Origin: Psococerastis gibbosa | Lineage: Eukaryota > Arthropoda > Insecta > Psocodea > Psocidae | Direction of reading: 5' to 3' | DNA length: 64,000 nt | Assembly (NCBI GenBank): GCA_963971405.1 | Contig: OZ020486.1 | Location: 24,513,419 to 24,577,418, forward strand | Part shown: positions 47,600-59,795 of the stretch, in pieces | Layout of the letters: the number at the start of each line of letters is the position of its first letter | Position numbering within the stretch: position 1 is the first letter of the stretch | Translations under genes and position numbers: made by a program | Notes under the pieces: model-generated | What the model was told of the DNA's origin: nothing | Seen by the model: the letters and a program-made list of their open reading frames with translations, nothing else | Databases searched by the model: none

Positions 47600-47920
47600 A
47601 GTTGTAAGCGAGGGCCGTAGGTCCTGATCTCACTATATCTACAATATATTTATTTTTTATTTCAATAAAGGCTTTATTATTATTATTATTATTATAGATG
47701 GCCCTACCCCTAAATTGCAAGCCAAAACAAGAAGATTCCATTGCAGTGCTATGAAAAGTATCACCTAAGAAGAAATTCTTCTCTACATTTTGATACATGA
47801 TTTTACTGCTGTCACTAAATCCAATTGGCCACAGCATTTGCACTAATTTCTCCCAAAAGCTTAACTGTCCGTTATTTTTTAGAAATCAAGTACAATAATT
47901 GAGGCAAATCGGTGTTAGAA
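47600..47920. repeat. SINE-tail-like sequence with ATT microsatellite
   Basis: GTAAGCGAGGGCCGTAGGTCCTGA resembles the family 1 tail module in the arms at 1829-2473. It is followed by ATAAAGGC and a TTATTA array at about 47672-47694. Sequence after that (CTAAGAAGAAATTCTTCTCT) also matches the foldback arm. Confidence 0.6.
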
Positions 47921-48119
47921 ATAAATTAAATTATAAATAAATTAAATTATATTTTTACAATATACATTTTACATACAGTATATGCACATATCATTTCTTC
48001 TAAGGGATGTGATAATTTTGAGAGCATTACGATCGATACATCGTGTGACATTTGATTTGTTTCATCTGTAAGACTTCGTCATAACAAGTAGAATCAACAA
48101 GAACAGAGTCAAACTGTAG

Positions 48120-48300
48120 CAAACTTGGTAGTGTACATAGCGTTGGCGTTGGAACATGGTGGGACATGATAACAGACTGAGACTACCAGTCAATCTAAGA
48201 GCGTGTCGAGTCCTGGTCACCACCAAATTAATCGTTTGACTTTACTATGTTCCCAAAGCGGTTTGGAATCCACTATAATCAGGAGGTCAACCATGACAGC
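48120..48300 (+). repeat. Dispersed repeat (partner at 14511-14732)
   Basis: Contains AACTTGGTAGTGT, GGAACATGGTGGGACATG, AAATTAATCGTTTGACTT and GGTTTGGAATCCACTATAAT, in the same order as the minus strand of 14511-14732. Confidence 0.6.
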
Positions 48301-48571
48301 CAACTCCCGTTCTCCCTGAGGTGAAAGAGTCTGCCCTTGTGGTGCCTCAAGTTAATAAACAGACTCACTCCCCTCGCCTTGCTTAAAATGCTGCAAGCAG
48401 GCAAACAAACAAACAAAGTATTTTCCCTCTCCGACAAGTCTTCATTTTGGAAATATTAACAAAACGCCCAACATTGCATATTGCACAAGTAAGCATCGAC
48501 TTACTGTGTTCATCGATTCCGGGTAATGTAGGTAATTATATTTTAAGGACCATTTTCAATTCTTGTTCCAG

Positions 48572-48690
48572 AACTAACCGATGCAGCAACAAAAATCCAA
48601 GCATCTTTTAGAGGTCACCTGGCACGAAAAACGGGTCCAAGAAAGGAAGACGAGGAACTTAGTAAAGAATTAGAAAAATTAGATGCAAAG
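48572..48690 (+). CDS. Second IQ-motif exon of the igloo/neuromodulin-like gene
   Basis: The acceptor TCTTGTTCCAG ends at 48571 and the donor GTATGT begins at 48691. The first two bases complete the codon begun by the last base of the 24504-24656 exon (G plus AA, Glu). The reading frame then gives LTDAATKIQASFRGHLARK, a textbook IQ motif, followed by a charged stretch rich in Lys and Glu (KELEKLDAK) likely to be helical. The exon is 119 bp, phase 1 at its start and phase 0 at its end, so the next coding exon should begin on a whole codon. None was recognised in the remaining 15 kb of the window. Two IQ motifs about 45 residues apart fit a multi-IQ igloo-type protein better than single-motif neurogranin. 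Confidence 0.88.
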
Positions 48691-49460
48691 GTATGTACAG
48701 TATAGTTGTGAAACATTACTTCAACTCATTTTACAGCTAATAATAAAAAAATAGGATCGTTGCTGAGAAAGGAACATTTTCTCCTAGATTTATACCGTAA
48801 TAATAATAGCTCTTTAGACTGCTGAACACGAAGCTCAGAGATAGGAAATAAAATGAAAAATATCTGAGGGAATGGGAAAAGAAACGCCCCTAGAGATTAC
48901 CTCAATTTCTGTGTTAAGCGAAGTTTTTAACTGTGCTAATATTATGGACGTGTATTGTATGTTTGTATAGACTACATTGGCGGTTTCCAGTACCAGGTGG
49001 ATCAGAACTTCAGTTAATAATATATATATAGTATATAATACGAACACAGTTAAAATAAATATATTGAGTGGTACGGTAAAATTAATAGCTATTGACTTTT
49101 CATGCTAAAAAATATTATAGTTCGGGTGAAGAGAATCTAAACCTAAAGGAAGATTATCTAGCTATACCGACTAAAAGCGGTTCCAATCATAACTTGAAAA
49201 GTATTCGTAAGGAATACTACACGGCACTATCATGCATTGGTAGATGGCAGTGCCGTGCAGTGTTCCGCACCGACACTTTTTAAGCTATGCTGTAATGCGG
49301 TAACATTCCAGTTTTAGTACGTTACCTAACGGCACTCATATGATGTGGTTTCTTCATTACAACCGTCTCGTTTGTTTGTATATAAAACTTATAGATGCTA
49401 CAGACCAATGTATTGACCAGCCAGAAAATTAAATTACATGTACCAGTAGCCTACGAGACT
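48691..49460. other. Intron sequence, no gene recognised
   Basis: No exon with an IQ or other domain was found. A TATA-rich tract lies at about 49020-49037. Confidence 0.45.
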
Positions 49461-49755
49461 GTGACATTACCTCGCCGGGCATTACATCGCTGGACAGTAC
49501 ATCGCCGGGCACTTCCTCGCGTGACAGAGCATCGCCAGACAAATCTCTTTTCTTACATTAAACCTAACATGGACAAGGCATCGCCTTTATGCAAATTTCG
49601 GTCACTGCATCGCCGGTCATTACCTCGCTGACAAGTACATCGCCAAAATTGAAAAATCGGGCGTTGCATCGCCAGACAAGTCTCTTTTCTTACAATAAAT
49701 CGAATACGGACAACACATCGCTGTTTATGCAAATTTTGGTCATTGCAACGCCGAG
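49461..49755 (+). repeat. Compound minisatellite (CATCGCC motif)
   Basis: A ~16-17-bp motif close to ACATTACATCGCCGGGC recurs about a dozen times with variation (CATCGCC, CCTCGC). It is organised in a higher-order unit: CAGACAAATCTCTTTTCTTA at 49536 returns as CAGACAAGTCTCTTTTCTTA at 49673, a period of 137 bp. Two such long units are present. The plus-strand translation gives LHRR-type repeats, which I regard as a by-product. Confidence 0.85.
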
Positions 49756-50389
49756 CTTCTCATCTCAACCACCAGGTGGTGGCACTGACCTCTCTTCTTA
49801 CATTTTTTTTTAAACAAGGGCTGTCGCACGATTTTGGATCATGGCAGTCTAATCCTAAGCCAAAACATGCCCGTAATGTTGTCTTCTTATAATGTTTCAT
49901 AACTCCATTCCGGGAATATACTTGGGATATATCAGGTTTTTATTTTAGGGAGCATCCATAAAATGCGTAACGCTTCTGGTGGGAGGGTCCCATCAGGGTT
50001 ATGCTTCGTTACGATAGGGTCTTCAATTATGAGCAACTCGCGATGCTATTTTAATCATATTATGCTGCTAGTATGACCCTCTCTTGACTTTAATGTGTAC
50101 CTATTCTAATCGCTTTCCGAGCCTGCCTTAATCCTGTCATGCAGATGGTAGGATTTTCAATAACTACAAAAAACTGTCGAAATATGGTTTTATTACGGTA
50201 TGCAGTAAAAAATCCCTTTCGGCTCTGGCCGATCAGGAGTTGAGATTCCGCAGACCCTGCTTTTCTTCTACGCTACCTACTGTACGCTATGTATGCAATA
50301 AAAAATTAAAAGTACTTCATTATTTTCCCGACCAAACAATGACGACTACGAACTTTTACTTATTAAATTATTTTTACTATGAATGGACG
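49756..50389. other. No gene recognised
   Basis: Nothing recognised beyond AT-rich sequence. Confidence 0.45.
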
Positions 50390-50540
50390 TCATCTTGAAA
50401 TCGTTGATTTGTCGTAAAAAGTGTTGATAACCATTATCGTAGATAATAATACGAGTTTCTGTCAGATTTTAGTTCATTCCTTTGCGACCAATATTAACTG
50501 AGATATGAATTATGTGAGGTTTCAATCGGCCACCATCTTG
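50390..50540. repeat. Dispersed repeat (partner at 13925-14262)
   Basis: Contains ATCTTGAAATCGTTGATTTG, TCGTAAAAAGTGTTGATAAC and GGCCACCATCTTG, the reverse-complement counterparts of blocks at 13925-14235. Confidence 0.6.
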
Positions 50541-52044
50541 TAACTTAATAGTGGATCTACTGTAGCTGGTTAACGAAATCCATCATGACATTTGTATGAT
50601 CAATTTTTGTGCCAAGTTTCATCAAAGTCAGATAATATTTTCGGAAGTTAGAGTGTTTCCTAAACATACATATACAGTACATATTATATATACTGTTGGA
50701 CGGAGGATGGTTTTAGGCTCAGGGGGTCATGAAATGAAAAGGTGTGATGATATTTTTGGAAAGTTGCCGAACATTGGTCGCCATCTCAATAGGTAGATAA
50801 ATCTCCCTAAAACAGATTAAGCCTACATAACATTTCAATATTCAATATATATACAAATAAATAGAACCTGAAATACTGAAATAAATCTTACTTACAGTAT
50901 ATACAACAGTATAAGTTCTTACATAGCAGGTACGAGAAATACGCATGCCACAACAAATATTTCGGTATTTTTTTTTCTATTGTTTGACAATAAATTATTA
51001 AAGGTAGGCTATACCAGTGACGGTAAAACTTATGGCATAATGAAGATGACAGATGTTATACTTAAAACGTAAGGCTACTGAATTGTTACAATGATTCTCC
51101 CACTTCCAAAGTTTCATTTTAGCTTATTTCCCAATTTACCACATGGGACTCCATTTAAATATTATTAAATTGGGTATATTAGCCCAGAGTGGAAATGAAA
51201 TCATATTGAGCTTATTTGCTTTTTGAGTTCTATTTGAACTACCGATTGAGTTTTCCACGTCATCATAAGTAATCATAATATACTGCCTATGAGCTATGAG
51301 CCTATGGCCCTCTCCTTCACCTAACTGTGCATATCAACAACAGTTTAAAATTGCAATATAGGTTAATAATAATACCATACGTTTTGAATTGCTATGAATT
51401 AAATAAATAAATATGAGTGTCTTAGCTGTCGATTACAAGAGCCAGAACGTCAACAGACATCCGATTACTACTTATAATAATACGAGTACTGCTAATCGCG
51501 GCATCACTAAACATGAAGTTACATTCTACTGTCATTTTTCACCCATTTTAACAAACAAATTTAAATTCATGGGAAGAAATCTTTCTTTTCCCTACTACTA
51601 ACAATGACATTTTTATTAAAAAAATAATTTTAAGGGGATAAAATAGATTTTCAAACATTGTCAAGTAGCCTCTTTGTTAACATTACCCTCACTACTGCTG
51701 TTTTTTTTATTAAAATATATTCTTAAATTCTCCTTGCTTGCCATAGATGCTGTAAATAGTGCAAAAATGCATTCTTATAATTCTGCGGTATATTATATTG
51801 TAACATACTGTATGTTTGCTGTTTTGACTGGACCTACCTATACCAGAGCGTAAGGCGGCCTATATAAGTTCAATTTGAGCAACCTAAAAATATACTGAAC
51901 AGAAACAAGAATAACAAGATATATCATCAGGCAAAGGTGGGTAGAAAGCATATCATACACCTTACAAAAATACACTCGTTATGTGACGGCTGCATAAAAG
52001 TCTGACACGATTTTTTTCAGGAGACTTGATTCTTGAGTTGCAAT
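50541..52044. other. No gene recognised
   Basis: AT-rich. A fragment at about 51290-51330 (GAGCCTATGGCCCTCTCCTT) resembles the SINE family 1 tail. No other feature. Confidence 0.45.
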
Positions 52045-52603
52045 CTAAGGATTGGTTTGCAGCGAATGTTTTATTTTTCTCCTCCACTCTTGTCTGTTTT
52101 GTGCGGTCCTTTTTAGTTCTTTGTAGGTGGCGCACCCTAGGTCCTTCATGACATCTTCTAGGTACTCCTTCCTCTTTCGTCCTCTTGAGTTGGTGCCTTC
52201 AACCATACCCTCAATGATGCTCTTGAGGAGCCCTTCGTGTCTCAGAATATGCCCCATCCATTTGCCTCTTCTTGTTGAAATGGTGGCCATAATAGCTCTT
52301 TTTTCGTTTATTCTATGGAGCACATCTTCGTTGGTTATGTCGTTTCTCCATAGGATTTTCATGATTCTTCTATATCAACACAACTCAAAGGCTTCCAGCT
52401 TTTTTTTCATGTTCGTAAATGCACCATGTCTCACTTCCGTACAAGAGCACACTCCACACTAGAGTTTTGAGAAGTCTTTTCCTTATTTCCAAGTCGATGT
52501 TGTTAGATTCGAATATCTTTAACTTTATGTTAAAAGCTAGTCTGGCTAAGTAAGACTTGATAGGGTACCCAAAAACACTTTCAACTTTACATGTTAAAGA
52601 CAA
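52045..52603 (-). pseudogene. RTE-like LINE, C-terminal fragment with stop and frameshift
   Basis: Read on the minus strand, the first frame (52603-52385) contains LEIRKRLLKTLVWSVLLYGSETW, and the second (52362-52045) contains ITNEDVLHRI, GKWMGHILRHEGL, GRKRKEYLEDVMKDL and EWRRKIKH. These blocks in this order are the region after the reverse-transcriptase domain in RTE-like and related non-LTR elements. The two frames are joined by LEAFELC-stop-YRRIMKIL: the stop at 52375-52377 sits where the family has Trp, and a run of eight A near 52400 carries the frameshift. The endonuclease and catalytic domains are missing. A dead, 5'-truncated insertion on the strand opposite to the IQ gene. Confidence 0.83.
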
Positions 52604-54755
52604 TTACATAGATTATACTGTTGGCTAAACAGCTCATTATAAAAAAAATTACTGCAGCAAAAAACAAAAAAGATTTACCTAGGCCTATTCTGCCGTGCTA
52701 AACTTAACCTAACACTAACCATAAAAACGAAAAAAACGTTTTTGTTAATATGAATCAAGAGATTTGACACTTGAGAGGACTTTTGGTTGGTGGAAATAGT
52801 TTTTTAATCATGAATGTACTGTTTTTTTTATAAGAAAATGGAGTTAGGGTACGTTGACTGAATTTTTGTACAATTTCCTGCTGCGAGATATGGACTGAAC
52901 AGTGAACACACTAACTTTCGATATTACCCATGATTTTTTAATGCAATGTCGAAGTAGAGGAGAATGCGCTAACTCAACTATAACCACGCTAAATGAGAAA
53001 GAAGCCCCATGTATCGGTCATTCTATTTGAAATGAAAATATCTGATTTATTTATAAAAGTTTTGTCAGGAGTTGGTTTTAAATTATGATTGCTTCAATAA
53101 TAATCAGCGGTTTAGCTTAATGACTCTTAATTTAAACATCTGAATGTTTTCCCGGTCCCAAACAAAAGGTGTCTATGCGTTGTTTTTGATTCATAATGTA
53201 TTCTTTCAACATTAACAATCTGATACTCATGTTAAGGCAAACACAAATTGTCGAATGTGTCAGGAAATAATTTTATTTATGGCCTACTATTGCGCTTTGG
53301 AAAGATACCTCATCGGAATTAAAAGATGCCAAAATATAAAATGGAAAATTGATCAGGGTCTTTTAGCTTAGCACGGCAGTATTGGCCAGCTCTTACGTTA
53401 TTGCGTTCACCTAGTACACAAAGTAGGCTATGCTATTTTAGAAAGAAATAACATTATTTTTAATTTCATTATAAGCGCATTTTTGTCCTTTCCGCCCACT
53501 CTTACAATTAACTGATTTTAATGCATGATGTATAATTTAACCCACTTCTCAACTTATTAACATAGAAAAAAAAGTACCTAGCAGGAAGATATAAGTGAAC
53601 TGTTTTAGACGGGCCCAATGCGCTACGGATAACAGTTTGTTCAAAATAACTTAGAGTAAACAGGTTACACAAAGAAATGGTGTGTATCCCCATTCCTCTT
53701 TCAAAAAAAGCGTACAAAAATATTTCAGGCCACTTTGTTCAAACAATTTCTCCAGGGGCACCATCGGGCATCGGGCCCTCGTGTTTGCAGTTATACAAAT
53801 CTTCATTTGTTAGAAATTAAACCTCACGTTACTGCTTCAAAATGAGTAAAACACAATCAGGTTTAACATGTGTATCAGTTACTTATACTTGAAACTTGAC
53901 TACATAGGCTATAATTTTACAACATTTCGTATAAGTATTGTACTATTGACAGATCTCCCTTTCCAAATTCCTGGGCAAGGCATTGGATGCCTGCTTAATT
54001 TTATTCTTAGTCTTAAGCAACTCAGAAGTCTCATAATATAACTTGTTTAAAGTTAATACACCCTTCGGGTAATTGTTCATGGCGCGCAAATTTTATTTGT
54101 AGTTTAATTATACATTAGTTTTCATTCGGTATACCGCATTGGCTAATAACAATAATATTTTTTACAATTTCAGTAGCCCTATCCAATATTTTACTCAAAA
54201 CTTTGGTCTGATTGTTTCTACAATACAATAAAAATAGCCGCAACTGAAATCTTTTGACGGTCACATTCCACTTCGTCTCTCCACAGGTTCCGGGGTCTTC
54301 CTTGCCACCTGAAGTCCTCCATTCTAGCTCTAAAATGACAATCCAAGTATCTGAAACAATTGCAATTCCAGCATTATTAATGTCAGTATAGCCTATTTCA
54401 ATGGCCGTAAGCAGTATACCTAATAGCAAAGTTTCAAAAAGTTCACCTTAATTGTTAGCGGTGCCATTGTGATGTAGACCTATTTATAAGGTTGCAGTAA
54501 AATTAGAAAAATCAAATTTCCCTCTTTTTTTTACACCCATAGCAAAAACACACTAGCTTAGAGAATTTCACCCTTTTCAAAGTACGGTACTGTTCGTCGT
54601 GAAAAAAAATGTAAGACAGCATCTATGGATATGGCATACTAGCCTATACTTTTTAACGTAATGACAATAAATGCAGCCTTATTGGGATAATAGGGTGAGA
54701 GTAAGAATTTTGAATGTGTATTGCAGTGTAAGCTTCTAAGCTATTAGCCTACAGT
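52604..54755. other. No gene recognised
   Basis: Long AT-rich stretch with short domainless frames, for example 54115-54429 on the minus strand, which contains a Trp-rich segment but no family I recognise. Confidence 0.5.
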
Positions 54756-54759
54756 ATAT

Positions 54760-55600
54760 CAGTGGTTTTCTTTTTTGAAGGCGGTGCCCTTTTTTACAGG
54801 AATTTAGTAAGCGGTGCCCAGCATGGCCCGAATGCATATATTCTTTATTGTACATGTAGGTCTACATACGAACAAATCCTACCGACCCTACCTTTTTGAA
54901 CCTATCCTAAATACTTGTAACACCTCGATATCATGAACTTGGGCTTAAATAATAATAAAAATATCAACAAATCGTCTTTATTCAACAGCGTAGATAGCGC
55001 CAATGGCCCTTTCTTACACAAAACTGCATTTGCAAGTTGGAGAGTATAATTATTTCTATTCTCACAGAACTATATTGTCACAAAACCATTTAATTTTATC
55101 AAATTTTAATGGGATTTACGAGCCTCATGGACGTATGCAGCTTTTAAATTAATGTTCTTAGTGTCCTTAGCGCAGGAGCCAGAGGGTTCGGGAGATATGA
55201 AGGGGGTCTCCCACGGGGGAGAAGTTTGGAGAAAACAGACCTGAAATAAATTAGTCTGATTTTAAGCATTTTCATAGCAGCAATAACATCATTTTACAAG
55301 CAATTAGTATAATTGCGAACGAGGGGGGGGGGGTCGCCCGCGGGTGAAATTTTTTGTAAAATAGGGCTTTGATATTGGGGTTTCACGCATTTTGAGTGCA
55401 GTAACACTTTGATTTTAGAGGCAAAGATTAAGAGAAAAAGAAAATACATTTATATTTTTAAATTATCGATTATTAATGTTTGACCTAGTCTAAATTCTAA
55501 CATTGGAATTACATTTATCCCATGGCGCCGCGGTGCCCCTAGCAAGTTGTCACGGTGCCTTATAGTTAGGGCACCGCGGTGTACAGTTTGGGAACTACTG
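54760..55600. mobile_element. Probable hAT-type element (CAGTGGTT ends)
   Basis: It starts CAGTGGTTTTC and ends TTGGGAACTACTG, the ends typical of CAGTGGTTCCCAAA hAT elements. Inner inverted blocks are GGCGGTGCCC and GGGCACCGCGG. The flanking 8-mers match only partly, so the target duplication is eroded. From about 55185 to 55415 it holds GTAGCC-type blocks (GGGGGTCTCCCACGGGGG, a G9 run). Confidence 0.7.
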
Positions 55601-56379
55601 GCATATATCAATGAAAATGCTAACACCGAATATTGAACAAAATAATTGTGTAAGCAATTTATGCAGTTATACACAATAGTCACCTTATTAACTTTATGAA
55701 ACTTAATGTCACTCGTTTTATTTTGAAATACTTTGGGTCCCATCTGAGGACTTGTTAATGTTACGCTCATCACTTACCCGTTAATGTTAACCTGTATATA
55801 TTTTGTCCATTCACTCTCTCGCGGGCAAGGTGGGGGCTTGGCTGTTAGAATTCCAATCTGGCCCCAAATTTTTCATATCTTCATTTCCCTAAATAACTTG
55901 TTCGTATGTTCGTAAGCTATCGCCCGAATAGGTAGTATTAATTTCTTCAACATTGAGGAAAACAATCATGTCCTGGTCGCTTCCGGTGATTCCTGCAAGG
56001 AAAAAAAAAATAAATTAGGTATACCGAGCAGTTTTATTTAATAGTTTTTGTACAATAATGTGTTTGATAATAATTATGATTACAGTACCGGTAATCAAAT
56101 TAATCAATGACGGTATTTACAATTAATTAACACGACCCCCACCCCCCCCCCCCCTCCTAAAGATTTGACGAGTTAACACTAGATAGGGTTTCTTTGATGA
56201 ATTTGCCCAAATTTGGTTTTCATTAAAAAATAATTTGTTGATGAAATTATGGATAATTCATATGACATAGCCTACCCTGGCTTGCTGGCACTGTGTATTA
56301 TCATTACGTATTATTACATTGATCTGCTCGTCTATGTACAATAATATCGTGATCAGTGATTTAGGGATATGGGGAATTG
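55601..56379. other. No gene recognised
   Basis: Contains a C-rich tract at about 56137-56155. No coding sequence recognised. Confidence 0.45.
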
Positions 56380-56515
56380 AGGCAACCGAACTTTATCTCA
56401 AATGCAATATTATTTACCATGGAACTACTCATATTATGCATTACATTTACGGTACCGACAGTATACTAATTGATGTATAAGAAAGCATGTACGGGTTCAC
56501 TCGAACTCGTTCTAA
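56380..56515 (+). repeat. Diverged family M right-end fragment
   Basis: ATTATTTACCATGGAACTACTC and then AAGAAAGCATGTACGGGTTC match the last 130 bp of copies 2-4, clearly older. Confidence 0.65.
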
Positions 56516-57196
56516 GTGCAGAATGAAAAAATTGCTCTAAAGGGACTCGAACTGCCCTTCTGGTAGGCAACCACGCGGCATGCGTATATTACGAATGAAA
56601 TAATCGGTCAGTCGACCCCATGTTTACTGTTTCCAAACTTTTTTTTAGGAAGCAATACTCCAGATCTCCCTTGATTTTGTAGTAGGCCTAATATACTGCT
56701 ATTGACTGATTAAAATTAAAACTTTCCAAGTTCCTTTATTGTAGTAGGGCCTATACTTGTTATTATAAATGCTTTGAGCCCAATATTTTCGTAGTCAAAA
56801 TGTTTCATACCGGTACTTGTATTTTTCTAAAGCTGGGATGGGGATCAATTCTCAATGTATTGGTAGATTTAGGAGGGTTCTGGGAGTTTATACCCCCTCC
56901 CCCGAAAATGTGGCATAGATAAAATTTACAGATAGGCCTAATTCATACAAACGAAAAATTAGTGCTTCTGGGTAATGGTAAAATAAAATAAAATTCTTGT
57001 AAAATAGATATATAGATAAATAGATAAATAGATTTGGCTGCTATAGGCCTACTAAATTGCGCAAATTCCCACTATTGTTTTAAATCCCCTATTTAGAATA
57101 TTTTAATAAGTCATCTGTCAAATCTAAACTTGAAATGTGCAAACGAACTCCCACTGCTTCAGGACTATTCTAATGATTTGACATTTTTTTACAAAA
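56516..57196. other. No gene recognised
   Basis: A short ATAGATAAATAGATA microsatellite at about 57007-57031. Nothing else recognised. Confidence 0.45.
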
Positions 57197-57373
57197 AGGT
57201 TAAATCGCGTACTTAAGCAATTTAATGAATGTATTCGATTAACCTCTTCAATAGCCTCACTAAGTCACCTGATAGGTAGGTACTTGTGTCGAGTCGCGAA
57301 ACGTCTCCGACCGCAAGGTGTGTAGAGACTCGCACAGGTACTAGCATGCTACCACCTTGCCACCGAAATCGCT
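57197..57373 (-). repeat. tRNA-derived SINE (family 2), longest copy
   Basis: On the minus strand the head GGTGGCAAGGTGGTAGCATG and TGTGCGAGTCTC give A- and B-box-like motifs. The body continues CACACCTTGCGGTCGGAGAC, then AGAGGTTAATCGAATACATT. Copies are at 38340-38460 and 14879-14975. Confidence 0.8.
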
Positions 57374-57555
57374 GATCATAACATCGTTTTATCATAACCC
57401 TTCGTCACTCAAATCTAAACTGCTCTCAAAATGTGTTAGGTCCCACTATTTCAGGTCTATTTAAAAAATGATGTCAACATCCGAAAAGCCCCACTGTTCC
57501 ATAATCATATATTTATAAAAAAAATAAAAAAATCAGAGAGGCGTACCCTGGACTC

Positions 57556-57740
57556 AGACCCGTTGCCAGAATTTAATTTGGGGGGGGGGGGCAAGTACAA
57601 TTTTTTTTATAAATGATAGGTACATCCTTAGTGATTTTAGTAGTTTTAGCTAAAACCCTTACATTATTAATTATTTTTTTATCAAATTTTGGGGGGGGGG
57701 GGGGCATGGCCCCTTTGGCTCACCCTTGGGAACGGGCCTG
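57556..57740. mobile_element. hAT-type MITE, perfect 8-bp TSD
   Basis: The ends are AGACCCGTTGCCAG and CTTGGGAACGGGCCTG. The exact duplication CTGGACTC lies at 57548-57555 and 57741-57748. Two G runs (about 57581-57592 and 57691-57704) are on the same strand. The family appears to be that of 42583-42764, inverted. Confidence 0.92.
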
Positions 57741-57748
57741 CTGGACTC

Positions 57749-58861
57749 CCTGCTTGGCATTTCTATAAGACTTTCATTGGAATGTTCTTTTTTCAAATTG
57801 TGTAGGCGCGCCTATACAATATGCATACAATTGTATGGTGGGGGGTATCCTCATCATAAATTACACTCAAAACCCCCCTCTTATTGAGCTGATAACCTCC
57901 ACTGAAAAAATCCAACGACCCTTAATGGTGCCCCTGCCCCTAGCCTGAGAACTGTCTACGCACTTGACGTCTCGGACTCCCCCGTTCGTATTGTCCCTCC
58001 TCTGACTCAGCCATTTAATTATTAGTTTACCTTGCCAACGATTCCTTCATCTGTAAAAACGGGCCTTGCTCAAAAGAAGGTGGGTAGTGGACACTAATCT
58101 TGTCTATGGGCCCGGGGTGTGTGCGAAATATCTATTTTCGGTTCTACACTCCATTTCAACAAACATTTAATTTCGATTTTCGATAATAGCTGGGACAGTA
58201 CATGTACAACGATATATAGTGTATAAGGCACTATATACCCTAATATAGAGCCCTAATAGTGTAGAAACAAGGGCCAAGGTGTTGTTTATCTAGGGTGTCA
58301 GGTGACGCCGGATACAATGTTTTCAAAAAGGAATGCACAATGCACCCGCCACCCAGCACCCTCCTTTTTGTCAAACACCCCTGGTAATTGGTATATACAA
58401 TCATGTAGTCTTGTACTGCAGTGTTGCCAAGCTGGATAACGGTAAACAATTAGTACAATGGTGAATGGTCTTGACCTGCGTTGCGCCGTAGCTACGCTTC
58501 ATGTATACCTAACAAGTACCAACTACCTGAACTCTGAAATACCAACATTCATTGACATTCAGTTTCAAGTTTCAACCTCAATCCTCATCTTATACGAGTG
58601 CTTTTGGATTTTGAACCGAAATGAATTTGTAAAACGTGGTTCATAACTTCTTCATAACATTTCTCAAAGGGACATGCAATTACATATTATATTGCAGTAT
58701 TATAGTCTAGTATACAACACTGACATTTAATTAACTTTGGTTGAAGAGGTAACCTTTATTTATTTATTTATTTAAACTCCACGTAATAACCGAACTGCTA
58801 TTAAATCGAAAGATGTAAATTAAACAAGCTTACTTTTTCGCCGCCTAATAAATACAATAGG
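57749..58861. other. No gene recognised
   Basis: Short frames on both strands without domains. TTTA tandem repeats near 58757. No element edge found. Confidence 0.45.
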
Positions 58862-59795
58862 CCCTAAAGGACCGTAGGCAAGGTGGGGGGGGGGGGGCTG
58901 ATTGGGCTGCAGCCCCCCACCCCCCCCCCCCCCCGAAATGAAAAGTTGAGAATTTAACAAATCTAGTACGGTCACATGAATACCTACATATATCTTCCTA
59001 ACATTGTAAAATTTACTTGTTAAAATCGTAAAACATACGTATTTTTCAAAAAAATTCCACCGTAGGAGACACCCCCCCCCCCCCCCCATTTACAGCAATA
59101 TATATGTAAGCATTCCTTTTTTAGCTTTGAGCTTTGTAAAATCTAGAGCTATACTTTACTGTTATTGAAAACCCCACTATGTTGCACTTATACGTACTTT
59201 CAAATTTTTCCCCCGGGGGAGCCCCCCTGTTTGGTTGAATCCAACGTTATTTCTATACAATCAAATCCGTTGTAATGATAACATTACGATTTAGTCTGCA
59301 CAGTCTCAAATTATTATCTGCCTGTGCAGGCCCGGATTTAGGAATAGGCAGAGTAGGCAGCTGCCTAGGGACCCCCACACGAAGGGGGCCCACAAAATTA
59401 AAAAAAGCGAATTTAAAAAGTAAGAAATAAGTAAATTTCTTATGACAAAAATAATTTTCAATTTTTATTATGGTGGGAAATTTAGTGCAGTGCAGTGCAA
59501 CAGTGAAGGAAAGCCAATGGAGCTGCTTCTTTTGGGAGCCTAGGGGCAGTGCCGGGCCGAGGTACTTTAGCGCTGGTGGCAAGTTGAAGAATTTGCGCCC
59601 TCGAATATATTCTCCTTCTTTTAATGCCTCTTGCCAGGATGATCAGGTCGAGCCAAGGCCGTAACTAGGAATTTTTGCCATTTTGGCGACTGTATAATAC
59701 TATATTTGGAGTAAATTGTTTTCTTGATCACTCAATTATATGCTGTGTCATCTTTACGAGTTATGGTGCAACTAGCTCGTATATAGGTACATGAC

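Noticed and set aside
49461-49755. CRISPR-like array (regular short repeats)
   Set aside because: The repeats are imperfect, spacing is short and irregular, the setting is eukaryotic and there are no cas genes. A compound minisatellite fits better.
52127-52462. 111-codon plus-strand frame
   Set aside because: It is the antisense shadow of the RTE-like LINE fragment.
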